Below are positions 9,060 to 18,359 of a DNA stretch of 64,000 nucleotides, piece by piece (positions within the stretch are counted from its first letter, which is position 1; each line of letters starts with the position of its first letter). Source of the stretch: Eublepharis macularius (lineage: Eukaryota; Chordata; Lepidosauria; Squamata; Eublepharidae); contig NC_072796.1 of assembly GCF_028583425.1 (NCBI RefSeq), positions 127,011,464-127,075,463 of the forward strand, read 5' to 3'. The notes below the pieces were generated by a model. That model saw only the letters and a list, made by a program, of their open reading frames with translations, did not search any database and had not been told where the DNA came from. The translations under genes were made by a program, and so were the position numbers.

Positions 9060-9510
9060 TTTAACCTTTCACAAATAGAATTTAAAATACAAGAAGGGTT
9101 TATTCAACAAACAGGGGGTGGGAAATCAAAGTAGGGAAACATCAATGCTCAAACGTCAGTGCAACACCCTGTTCACATATTGCAGTGAATGCATTTACAA
9201 TATGCATACACATACGTGTACCTGTTTGTAAGAAAGAGATGATGCATGTGTATTTACAAATGAAACTGGGGACCAGAACTTGGGATAAATGTGAGGTTTC
9301 AATAACTTGTTCAGCTGTACAGGTGTTGACTGTAATGTGAGCATCCTTCAACACAATGTGAGCATCCTTCAACACAATTAAGTGTACAGTGTACCTGGCT
9401 TGTATGTGCATTTGCTGTAACTTGGGATCAGGGCTACAGAGAAAAATAGAATTTGAGAGGTGAGTCTCCTGGACAACAGCTCTAATTCTGGGAGCTCTCC
9501 CACCACCACC
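9060..9510. other. no gene; contains a short tandem duplication
   Basis: The segment around 9343-9378 holds two adjacent copies of GTGAGCATCCTTCAACACAA. The rest is TG/CA-rich unique text without coding signature. Confidence 0.35.
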
Positions 9511-9519
9511 TGGAGGCTA

Positions 9520-9745
9520 GCAACCCAAACTTCTGGGGAATATGAGAAAGTGATGTCTCATAGTTCTAGGAATTGCTGGAATTTCCATGGTTTTAACATG
9601 GAGTTTCTGACAATTCCTAGGCCAACATGACATAACTTCTGGTTTTCCATGGAAGTGACAACATGGCATATGTGACATCAGTGTTCCCTGAGTCCCCACC
9701 TCCTTGCTCCTGCTGATTACCAAGCATGGCCTGGCAAACCTACTA
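9520..9745. mobile_element. palindromic MITE, GTGGTAGCTCTA-arm family (family 4)
   Basis: The arm AGTTCTAGGAATTGCTGGAA at 9570 is mirrored by GACAATTCCTAGGCCAACAT near 9610, followed by CTTCTGGTTTTCCATGGAAG. Related arms occur at 22300-22440, 25170-25240, 38190-38360, 47750-47860 and 56165-56300. The ends are poorly defined. Confidence 0.55.
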
Positions 9746-9779
9746 TGAGATGAGCAGAAGCACTGCTGTATTCCAAGCA

Positions 9780-10570
9780 CAACGAGAACACACTCACTCT
9801 GTCCTCTGGTTATGGAGAACAGGAGTATGCTCTATGGATATAGTATCAAATAATGCATTCATTCAGATTATAATTTTGCTTCACTGCGCAGATCGACATT
9901 TTTAGTCATCTTATGCCTGTTTCATGGTTATGGCTTGCACCAAAGAATCCTGGGAATTCTAGCATGGCAAGAGCTTAGAATTCTCTGCTAGAGATCCCCC
10001 AGTTGCTCTCATAGCATCACAGATCCCAGGTTTTCTGGGGCCAAGAACAGCCTTTAAATCGATTGAAAGTCTGATGTCGCAGAGGTGAGTTTCTTCTCCT
10101 GTTGTCATAGTTCACTTTGTTGCTGGTGTTTTTAATTGCCTTCCACACAGTCGATGCTCTATGCAGTCAGCAGAATACATTTCACCCTGCTGCTCAGCTC
10201 AGAAATTATGGATCGTCACACATGCCGTACTGTAGTGTAGGCAATCAGCCAGCGTCTGGCCAGCTCTCAGTCAGCAAGGAAATGCCAACTGGGTAAGCAG
10301 AGGCCTGAAGCATGAAGTTGCAGAGATGAGAAGGTAACGGTTCATGCTCTTACGGGGCTGGCTGTGCTTTATGGATTTCAAGAAAACTGATTAAAAGGAG
10401 AGGAGGGAACACCCCTCCATTCGGTTTCGTGTTCTGCATTAAATTGGTCTAAATTCCCTTTTAGAAGACCCCCATTTCATGCGAATAAGTAACATTTCTG
10501 CAAGTCGTTACCTTACTTTCATCTTGATTTCGGAACTGTCTTTTAGAATGGTTGAAGGTATAGAGTTTCC
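9780..10570. other. low-repeat sequence, no gene
   Basis: No repeat signature or coding exon is evident. The segment reads as ordinary unique intergenic DNA. Confidence 0.3.
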
Positions 10571-10571
10571 A

Positions 10572-10862
10572 ATTCCAGTCTAGGAAATTCCTGGAAATTT
10601 TGGAGGTGGATCCTGGTGAGGGCAGGGTTTGGAGAATGGAGGGACCTCAGTAGGGAATGATGCCGTAGAGTCGACCCTCCAAAGCAGCCGTTTTCTCCCG
10701 GGGAACTGATCTCTGCAGTTCGGAGGCCAGTTGTAATTTCAGGAAATTTCCAGGCATCGCCTGGAGGTTGACAGCCTTATTAGGGATACCAGCTGTGGCT
10801 TGGGAAATTCCTGGAGATTTAAGAGCAGTAGCTGGAGAGAGGATTGCCTCCACCAAGACCTG
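10572..10862 (+). mobile_element. hAT-like MITE, TAGGGTTGCC family, plus adjoining second fragment
   Basis: The first copy runs from AATTCCAGTCTAGGAAATTC to CGCCTGGAGGTTGACAGCCT (about 10780). A second partial head follows directly (AGGGATACCAGCTGTGGCTT, GGGAAATTCCTGGAGATTTA). Both are non-coding and degenerate. Confidence 0.65.
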
Positions 10863-11059
10863 ATGGGTGTTTGGAAAGATTTTTAAGGCCAGTTGAGGAG
10901 ATACTTACCATTGTTAAAACAGATTACCATCCCTTTTGCCATGGATGCAGTTTCTCCCAGGTGTGCCACTTTAGGCTAAACCTTCATGGTAATCAGTTTC
11001 TCCCAGACTGCAACAATATTAATGCTAACTCCCTCCTTAAGAGTTGAAAGAGCTTCACA

Positions 11060-11530
11060 CATGTGGGATGGCCTGCTTGAGTAGGACAGGAGACTCCTAC
11101 TCTCCTGGCTTTCCGCAAACGGTGCAAAACCAAATTATTCAAAAAGGCTTTTTACTCAGATAGGAGGGAAGTATTGCAGGGAGGGGGTCTCATATGCTTC
11201 GCTAATGAATTAGGGACCATAGACTTCACCACTATGTTGCCTTGCATATTGTCTGTTGCTTTAAATATGTACTCCTGTATACTACCTGTGCTTCATGTTG
11301 TCTAATGTTAGTCCTAGAACTGCTTGTGATCTGTTCCAGCATTTCTTCAACTCTATATTGGATTCTTTCTAATGCTATGTCTTTATAAACTTGTGTTTAT
11401 TCACCCTATGGCATTGTTTATGAAAATGTCTTTGATATTGACTGTACTAATCTCACACTATGTAATCCACCTTGAGTTTCAGTGAAAAAGGCGGACTATT
11501 AATGACATAAATATAATAAATAAATAAATA
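11060..11530 (+). repeat. L2-like LINE, C-terminal end and 3' UTR
   Basis: The text from TGGCTTTCCGCAAACGGTGC and TTATTCAAAAAGGCTTTTTA to GTAATCCACCTTGAGTTTCA and TAAATAAATAAAT is, in opposite orientation, the same family as 47890-48600, where the C-terminal protein (VAPILWNDLPEEVR) is readable. The segment is a 5'-truncated LINE copy. Confidence 0.7.
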
Positions 11531-11534
11531 TATT

Positions 11535-11610
11535 TAGTGTTGGTCTGCAGTCAAAGAGCAAGATCCTGGTCCAATAGAACCTTAAAGACCAGCTAGATTT
11601 CCAATATATA
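11535..11610 (+). repeat. Penelope-type terminal-repeat fragment
   Basis: GTTGGTCTGCAGTCAAAGAG, CAAGATCCTGGTCCAATAGA and ACCTTAAAGACCAGCTAGAT resemble the 'GTCTGTAGTAGCAAA...GTCCAGTAGCACCTTTAAGAC' head of the foldbacks at 16971 and 35308. No ribozyme core remains. Confidence 0.5.
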
Positions 11611-11779
11611 TTTCTCTTTTAGTATCTATTTTTAAGCTGGGGTTTGGGAAGTTTAAAGGGGTCCCCCCTGCCACTTGCCAGCTGATAGTTTAAAGGGACC
11701 AGCCACTTGCAAGCCGCAGGAAAAGTTTATATGGCCATTTTCCTGGGGAAATGGCCATTTAAACTGCCCCTTTACAACC

Positions 11780-11925
11780 CAAATGAACCAGTAGACCAGT
11801 TCGTGGATGTTCATGGAAATGAGCTTCCACGAACCACTGGTTCACAAACCACGAACTGGCCTGGTTTGTGCATTTTTTTGGGTCGTAATTCGATTCGTGC
11901 CCATGTTTAGTCTGAACTGGCCGAT
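11780..11925. mobile_element. hAT-like element, TAGAGATGGGCAC family, partial
   Basis: Inverted pieces of the family (GAACCACTGGTTCACAAACC, CGAACTGGCCTGGTTTGTGC, GATTCGTGCCCATGTTTAG) are present, but the left terminus is missing. Complete copies lie at 12455, 30182 and 37051. Confidence 0.6.
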
Positions 11926-12454
11926 ACTAAAAGAGAAATATATTTTGGGACTGTAGTGGAAAGTTCAATGAAAAAGTTGACCCTGTGTGGGTGAAAAAGG
12001 TAAACACCATGCTGGAGATTATCAGGAAAGGAACTGAACATAAAACAGCCAAAATTGTAATGCCCCTGGATAGATCTACAGTGCAGCCTTATTGGAAATA
12101 TCGGGTGCATTATCTCAAAAAGGATATTGCAGAGCTGGAGAAAGTGCAGAAGAGGGCAACCAAGATGAACAAAGGGTTGGAGCAACCTTCCTATCAGGAA
12201 AGGCCAATGACTCTGCAACTTTTCAGTTTAGAAAAAAGATTAATGATGGGGGACACGACAGATGTTTATAGAATTATGCATGGAGTAGAGAAAGTGGATG
12301 CAGAGAACGTTTTCTCCTTCTTTCCCAAATTCAGAATATCCAGTGAAGTTGATGGGCAGTAGGGTCAGGACAGACTTCTTTGCTCATTGTGTAATTAACG
12401 GTGAAATCCAATGCAGAATTACCCCAGTAAGCGCATTGATTTAGATGTGTTTAG

Positions 12455-12858
12455 TAGAGATGGGCACAAACTGAAATATGAACCAAAATTAATCACGAAC
12501 CAGGCCAGTTCGCGGTTCGCGAACCATGGTTCATCAGATCCCATTTCTGATGAACCGCCACGAACTTTTAGGCTGGTTTGTTTGGTTTGTTTTTTGGTTC
12601 ATCACTGCAGACAGCCTGGTGCCAATCACTCAGCTTCCTAGGCACAGGGGATGGACTTCCTGGAGACCTTCTGCTGACCTGGAAGTGAACTTCTGCTGGC
12701 CCGGAAGTGATGATTTTCTGATCTGGATGTGACATTTTCACGAACCAAACGAACTGGTTTGCAAACCAGGGGCAGGTTCATGAAAGTTCGTGGTTCGTGA
12801 AATTTGATGAATCACAAACCACATGGTTCAGTTTTTTTCTGGTTCGTGCCCATCTCTA
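12455..12858. mobile_element. hAT-like non-autonomous element, TAGAGATGGGCAC family, complete
   Basis: The ends are TAGAGATGGGCACAAACTG and TGGTTCGTGCCCATCTCTA. A perfect 8-bp duplication, GTGTTTAG, flanks it (12447-12454, 12859-12866), which is diagnostic of the hAT superfamily. Subterminal repeats of GGTTCGTGAA/GAACC type occur through both ends. It has no coding capacity (404 bp). Confidence 0.9.
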
Positions 12859-12965
12859 GTGTTTAGCCTGTAGTAACTCTGCATTGGATTTCACTGTAAA
12901 TTGTGGGATTCACAGCCAGTGGATGTAGTGATGGCCGTAACCAAATATGGCTTTAAAAGGGGGTG

Positions 12966-13371
12966 AAGAAAGCTGATAGGAAGAAAATGGATTCATTTGA
13001 AATGCGGTGCTGGAGGAGAGTTTTGCAGATACTATGAACAGCCAAAAAGACAAATAAGTGGGCACTAGATCAAATCAAGCCTGAATTCTCACTAGAACCT
13101 AAAATGACAAAACTGAGGCTATCGTACTTTGGTCACATCATGAGAAGACAAGATTCTCTGGAAAAGTCAATAATTCTAGGAAAGGTTAAAGGCAGTAGGA
13201 AAAGAGGAAGTCCTAAAAACGAGATGGCTGGACTCAACAAAAGAAGCCACCTCCTCCAGTTTGCAAGATCTGAGCAAGCCTGTTAATGATAGGACGTTTT
13301 GAAGGTCTATCATTTATAGGGTCACCATAGGTTGGAGGTGACTTGATGGCACATAACACATACACTTAGAG
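12966..13371 (+). repeat. BovB/RTE LINE 3' end
   Basis: The translated text (MTKLRLSYFGHIMRRQDSLE, then KSIILGKVKG) is the hallmark C-terminus of RTE/BovB ORF2, followed by GACTTGATGGCACATAACAC, the usual BovB tail. BovB is widespread in squamates. The fragment interrupts the CR1-like LINE, so it is the younger insertion. Confidence 0.85.
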
Positions 13372-13564
13372 GATGGTTTATCAGTGGCTGCAAACCATGG
13401 TGACTAAAGGGGACCTACAGATACAAAGACAGCTACTACCACAGCTGGGAGGTAACATCAGGGGCAAAAGCTTTGGCCTCTGTGCCCTGTAAAATGGGAT
13501 ATTGGACTAGAGGGACCACTGCCCTGTCCCAGCAGGTCTCTTCTTACATTCTTATGGTAATATC

Positions 13565-15935
13565 AAGGAAAAAAACAATGCAAATTATTGTGAGGGAGGG
13601 ACTGGAAAATACTGCAATGGTTATATGGGCCTGTGAGAGATGGCTGAAGAGAGAAGCAGAATTTGTAGAGTATGGTTATTAAAGCTCAGAGCAGGTTTAT
13701 AGTACAAGTTCTCCAATTATATAAGATCCGAAATGTGTGAGGTGCAGCCCAAAAATCCCATAATTAGGGGAAAGTGACGGTGTCACTTCTGGCATTCTTG
13801 ATCCAAATCACAGCTTGTGCTGCAGTACCAGCATCTGTACAGTTCTAATTACCCTTGGCTTTCCACAAGACAAATCTGATTTGTGTGGTATCGTATTTTG
13901 GTGGCTCATTTTGTTTCAGTGGAGGGAAAAAGAGCTCCATGTATATAATGCAGGTTAAACTTTGCCAGGTGCTTTGGACTTCTTCGGTATAGACAACTCT
14001 ACATAAATGTAAAATATTCTATAACTGTTTGTTATTATTCCGTGCATGGCAAGTGCCTCTGGGATATTCTCTTTGGTGCCCATGGAGCGTAATGTGTTGT
14101 GATGCTGATATGCTGCCCGGCGTTGCGCCTCACCACAGCTCAAGGAGCTTCACACATATTACAAAAATTAGATAAAGGCAGCCAGCTCACTGCATGCATA
14201 GCATTAAATATTGTTTGTGCTTTGCCCCCTCCATGCCTTTTTGAACGCCGACTCTTGTCTCCGGAAAGCAAGAAGCATTTTGTGCTTCTGCCTTCCACCA
14301 TCATTGTTTGGTTCCATGTAGCTGAAATTACCCCCTGGGGCTCCTGAGTGATTTGGTGCTGATGAATTTTTAGTGCCTCGTGCTCACATGTATGTGAAAG
14401 AAAATACTTGAGATGTTTTGCATATATGTTTTTAAACATTTTTCAAAGGGGGATCTGAAAAGCCCCATGATGACCGAGTTACTCTTTTTGTTTTTGAAAT
14501 GCACCTCTTGTTAAAGAGTAAAAAGTACCCTTTTTACACTAATGTGGCATACAGAATCTGTTTACGAATTCCCTGGGTTAAAATTCCTCGAAGGTTGCAC
14601 ATTTTTTTTGACAAAATACATAGTAGTTTCTTCAGTGTTATCCTTTCAGGACACTGGCTGTTCCCCATGCCCTTATTTTAGCAGCACAATATCACTATTA
14701 TGCCGCTTTAGTCACATTAGTATACGCACCCTCGTAATCCAGCCGTGCAAATCCCATCCTCCTCCTATTCTTGCCATGCTTTCTCTGAGAATGTAGATTT
14801 CCCGCTTCTTCTGGTTTGAAATGCTTGTTTACCGCTATTTTTAGCATGCATGAGAATGCTTAGAAATGCTTCTCCAGAGAACGCCACTCCTCCTTTCTCG
14901 GTTGCTGCTTCCTCAGAACAGTTGCTCCCGCCCACAAACTGGTTGGACTTTGAAACATTCTATTATGAGAGTACTATTGTATTTTGTTGTGATTCCAAAC
15001 AGCAGTTTGTACTATAGTATTTATTAATGTTAAAGACCTTTATGTTGACTTGTACTTGTATTTCTGTTTATTGCTCTTGAAATATTTATTGCACTTAATT
15101 AGCAGTTTCAACACTTTATATTTATTAAAAAAATATTAATAAAAATAAACAAAATAATATATTTAGGGATAGAGTTATTGTTTCCCACCCTCTGGCAGGT
15201 TTATCCTCTCTTTTTTCATTGTCAGTTTCCTGGAGGTTCCCCTCGGTTTGCCTTTTGACAAACTGGAATCCTGCAATCCTCTGTAGACTCCTGTCAAAAG
15301 TTTTTCCCCAACCTTTTTTAAAAAAAATGTTAATTGCGCTATTGCGATCGTTCGCTTAAAAGGAACCCATCGCATTTCCTGTTTAAAGCAATTTAGGTCC
15401 TGGAACAGAGGGGCAATGAAACAGAAAGGAGAGAGCTGGCAGCTAGAGGCAAAACACACACCCTTCCCTCCTTTTAACAATGTCTCTGGTGATTTTAACG
15501 GAGACCAAAGGAGGGAGAAGTGTAGAGCTTGCAATATGTAGTAAAAAAAAAGGATGCTTAATTCACGGCTTGGTTTTAATTAGTTTGATTCATCAGCTTT
15601 ATCCTGAACAACAACAACAACAAAAAGGTGGGGGAGAGAACCGCTCATTTAAGATTTCCTCCCTCCAACCTGCCACAGTTTCAAAATAGTGTTTAGTACA
15701 AAGAAAAGTGGGCGATCCTCCCTCCCGCCTCCCTCCATCGAATTGCAAGCAAACCAAGGGTGGCAGGCAGAAGCAGCTGGGGCAGGTAGCCTTTGTACAG
15801 CTCCACTGCTCAGCAACAGAGAGTTATGGGGCAAGCCTGGCTTCTCTGGATGCCGAGGGTAGAGGGAGAGTGACAAGAAACACAGCTGCCAAGCTAACCA
15901 GCAGCAGGCAAGGAGAGGGAAGGGGATCCTAGGAT
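13565..15935. other. low-repeat block, no gene found
   Basis: About 2.3 kb with few recognisable repeats. It includes AT-rich (15000-15180) and GC-richer (15640-15930) parts and a short (CAA)n run at 15609-15622. No splice-bounded exon with familiar protein content was seen. It could hold conserved non-coding DNA; that needs comparison with other species. Confidence 0.35.
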
Positions 15936-15939
15936 GAGC

Positions 15940-16109
15940 AATTTAAATGAAATTAGAGGGCAAAATAACAGCCTATCACAGGCTTCTTTCGGGCAGAGCT
16001 GGTTCCAAGCTTACATATCAAAACAGATACAACGCAAATCTGAATACGGGTTTTTTAAAAAACAGAATGTGCTTTCGTCAGCTGTAACATGAGCTCATCC
16101 AACGTCCAC
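15940..16109 (-). repeat. segment duplicated in inverted orientation at 39238-39417
   Basis: Read in reverse complement this segment (GTTACAGCTGACGAAAGCAC, TTTGCGTTGTATCTGTTT, GTAAGCTTGGAACCAGCTCT, CTAATTTCATTTAAATTGCT) matches 39238-39417 with about five differences over about 175 bp by eye. Similarity stops near 15940. It directly adjoins the hAT-like MITE at 16110, and the same arrangement holds at 39 kb. Confidence 0.8.
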
Positions 16110-16349
16110 CAGGGCTTTTTTTCAGGGGGAACGCGGTGGAACGGAGTTCCAGAACCTCTTGAAAATGGTCACATGGCTGGTGGCCCTGCCTCCAGACAGA
16201 GGGGAGTTTAGATTGCCCTCCGCGCCGCTCAGGGCAATCTACACTCCCCTCTGTCTGGAGATCAGGGGGCGGGGCCACCAGCCATGTGACCATTTTCTCT
16301 GAGGGCAACGCACTGAGTTCCACCACCTCTTTTCCAGAAAGAAGCCCTG
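16110..16349. mobile_element. hAT-like palindromic MITE, CAGGGC family, short form
   Basis: It starts CAGGGCTTTTTTTCAGGGGG and ends CCAGAAAGAAGCCCTG. The 8-bp flanks are ACGTCCAC (16102-16109) and ACATCCAC (16350-16357), 7 of 8 identical. The centre is a long hairpin built from GGTCACATGGCTGGTGGCCC and its complement. Confidence 0.88.
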
Positions 16350-16738
16350 ACATCCACTATAGCGCTTTTTCTGAGGCACGTGAACTTCTGAAAGCACAAC
16401 ACAGCCGCAAAAGTCAAGACGTTTGACCTGGCATGTGAACGCTGCATCATGAAAGTGGGATCAGAAATGGCCCAATACAAGGGCAAAAATAAGGCAGTGA
16501 GGAAATGGCCACTGTTGGCTGCAAATTAGTAAACAATGCCCTCCAAAGGATAGCCACTTACCAGCTGCAATTTTCTTGGTGTAAACAGAAAAGTGCCACA
16601 AAAATCAACTGAATTTGTAATTGGGCTGCTTTTTTTTTGTCCCAAATAATGGAACTCACCAGGGGGTATTGGGGTAAAAACAAAATCTGTGAGGTTCTTC
16701 AGAAAACTCTGAACCAGAAAAATATCATTAAATGCTCT

Positions 16739-16970
16739 AGAGCAGAGGTCCCCAACGTTGTGCCCATGGGCACAGCAACAACTACCAATACCTTTTTTGA
16801 CACCCACCAGGCATTTTGAGAAAGCGAGAGTGGGACCACGTGGAGCTCTTGCTGTAGAAGGCTTCTGATTAGCTATTGGAGATTTGTTTGAGTGGGCAAA
16901 TTAAAATATTGTTTCAGTGGCAGCTGCCACCGCAGTGTTGGTTTTATTCTCTTTCACTTCTTTTTCCTAG
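16739..16970 (+). repeat. possible hAT-type repeat (GTCCCCAAC head)
   Basis: AGCAGAGGTCCCCAACGTTG, TGCCCATGGGCACAGCAACA and CACCCACCAGGCATTTTGAG look like a common amniote DNA-transposon head. The right end was not found, and the ribozyme foldback at 16971 lies at its apparent end. Confidence 0.4.
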
Positions 16971-17173
16971 TCATAGATCCAGAGGAGTTAGCCATGTTAG
17001 TCTGTAGTCGCAAAATAGTAAAGAGTCCAGTAGCATCTTTATGACTAACCAACTTATTTGTAGCATAAGCTTTTGAAAACCACATCAGGTGCATCTGACG
17101 AAGAGAACTGTGGTTCTTGAAAGCTTATGCTACAAATAAGTTGGTTAGTCATAAAGGTGCTACTGGACTCTTT
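16971..17173 (+). mobile_element. Penelope-type foldback element with hammerhead core
   Basis: The left arm (GTCTGTAGTCGCAAAATAGT, CCAGTAGCATCTTTATGACT, AACCAACTTATTTGTAGCAT) is repeated in reverse complement on the right (ATGCTACAAATAAGTTGGTT, AGTCATAAAGGTGCTACTGG, ACTC). Flanks TCTTTTTCCTAG (16959-16970) and TCTTTTTCCCAG (17174-17185) are a 12-bp target duplication with one mismatch. The same design recurs at 35308 and 54960. Confidence 0.8.
17095..17132 (+). ncRNA. hammerhead ribozyme core in foldback
   Basis: The core order is CTGACGA, stem II (AGAGAAC...GTTCTT), GAAA, stem III AGC-TTAT-GCT, then the cleavage-site dinucleotide TA. Penelope-like elements are known to encode such short-stem hammerheads. 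Stem I is not obvious in this copy, so activity is uncertain. Confidence 0.6.
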
Positions 17174-17245
17174 TCTTTTTCCCAGTGTATTTCTAAAATT
17201 ACCCCTCTGTCCCACTGCTCTTGGGCTTCCTCTTTGTTTGTGGCT

Positions 17246-17620
17246 TAGAGATGCCAGGTCCCCCTGGATCCAAACTGGAGCTGTCTTGGGGGGTGCACTC
17301 AGGGGTACTTACCATGCATGCACTTTGGAGTCTTCGGGCCAAGCTACAAGTGACAAACGACACTTGAACAGCAAGTGGATTGAGTGGAGGGCAAGTGAAC
17401 AGGGAGAAATACACTTGCCGTTCAAGTGCCATTCGTCACTTGTAGCTTGGCCCTTCATTGTTGCGCTGGGAATGGTATCATTCCTGATGCTACAACGAAG
17501 GCTCTGGAGCATGTGGGAGCCCATTTCCCTACATCTCCCCCCCCTGCTAGCCAGGTAAAGGGAGGTGGGGGGCAGCGGTTGGGAGCGAGGGACTGGCTGG
17601 CAGGGGACTAGGAACCCTAG
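17246..17620. mobile_element. hAT-like element, TAGGG...CCCTA family 5, interrupted by PIF MITE
   Basis: The left end TTAGAGATGCCAGGTCCCCC and right end GGGGACTAGGAACCCTA resemble the ends at 27216-27509. A 118-bp MITE is inserted at 17336. Interior text is GC-rich and non-coding. No clear target duplication was seen. Confidence 0.5.
17336..17453. mobile_element. PIF/Harbinger-like palindromic MITE, 118 bp
   Basis: The termini are GGGCCAAGCTACAAGTGACA and GTCACTTGTAGCTTGGCCC. The flanking 3-bp sequences are TTC at 17333-17335 and 17454-17456; this is the only copy here whose duplication is not of TNA form. The arms match the other 118-bp copies almost base for base. Confidence 0.85.
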
Positions 17621-17800
17621 CGTGTCTCCACCTCCTGTGGCAGCCATTTTGTGATTGTGACCACCACCCTATGTCATGATTCCAATGATGTCCACGGGCT
17701 CAAAAAAGTTAGCATGGCAGGCAACAACAGGTGCCAGTCAAAGGTCTCTTGCCATAGTGGTAGCCTGCCAACCCTACCTCTCCCCCATAACTCTACCCTC

Positions 17801-18035
17801 TCCCCCTCTAATCTGGAGAACCGGGTTTGATTCCTCCCTCCTTCCACTTGAAGCCAGCTGGGTGACCTTGGGTCAGTCACAGCTCTCTGGAGCTCTCTCA
17901 GCCCCACCCACCTGACAGGGTGTTTTGTTGTGGGGATAATAATGGCATACTTTGTAAACCGCTCTGAGTGGCCATTAAGTTGTCCTGAAGGGCGGTATAT
18001 AAATCGAATGTTGTTGTTGTTGTTATTATTATTAT
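17801..18035 (+). repeat. tRNA-derived SINE (family A), 5' truncated
   Basis: It contains CTAATCTGGAGAACCGGGTT, TGATTCCTCCC, CAGCTGGGTGACCTTGGGTC, CTTTGTAAACCGCTCTGAGT, CCTGAAGGGCGGTATATAAA and the (TTG)n/(TTA)n tail. The first bases of the tRNA-like head are missing. Confidence 0.85.
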
Positions 18036-18039
18036 TAGT

Positions 18040-18359
18040 CCTTGCATGCCCCACTGTTGTTACATAGATATAAATAATTACACAGTCCATATAAATACTG
18101 TATCCACTGATTACAAAAACTCAGCAACATGCACAGAATACAAATGAATCCACAGAACCTGTAATGCAAAGTGAACAACAGATATCACAGAAAAATACAC
18201 AAACCAACCTAAAAAGAAACCCAATTGGGAACGTTTAGCTAATTCCTGCCCAATTATTTTCCTGCGCAATGCACAGAACATCAGTTTTATGTCTGAGTTA
18301 TGACTCCCTTTTCTAAATGTAAGTGATTTGCAAGGTTATGCTGCTTAAGTTTGCATACG
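18040..18359. other. no gene recognised
   Basis: A-rich, low-complexity text, with short runs such as AACATGCACAGAATACAAAT. Neither an exon nor a repeat family could be assigned. Confidence 0.3.

Larger units (their letters stand above)
11960..13560 (+). repeat. CR1-like LINE 3' portion, split by hAT and BovB insertions
   Basis: Segment 11960-12454 encodes the end of a reverse-transcriptase protein (KKDIAELEKVQKRATKM ... FSLEKRLMMGDTTDVYRIMH), typical of CR1-type C-termini. After the hAT element, 12867-12965 continues with 3' UTR text (GTGGGATTCACAGCCAGTGG, GGCTTTAAAAGG). After the BovB piece, 13372-13560 gives the terminal part (CACTGCCCTGTCCCAGCAGG, CTCTTCTTACATTCTTATGG). The order and orientation fit one element with two later insertions. 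Confidence 0.7.

Noticed and set aside
12104-12362. 125-codon frame as a host gene
   Set aside because: KKDIAELEKVQKRATKM and the following text belong to a CR1-type LINE C-terminus.
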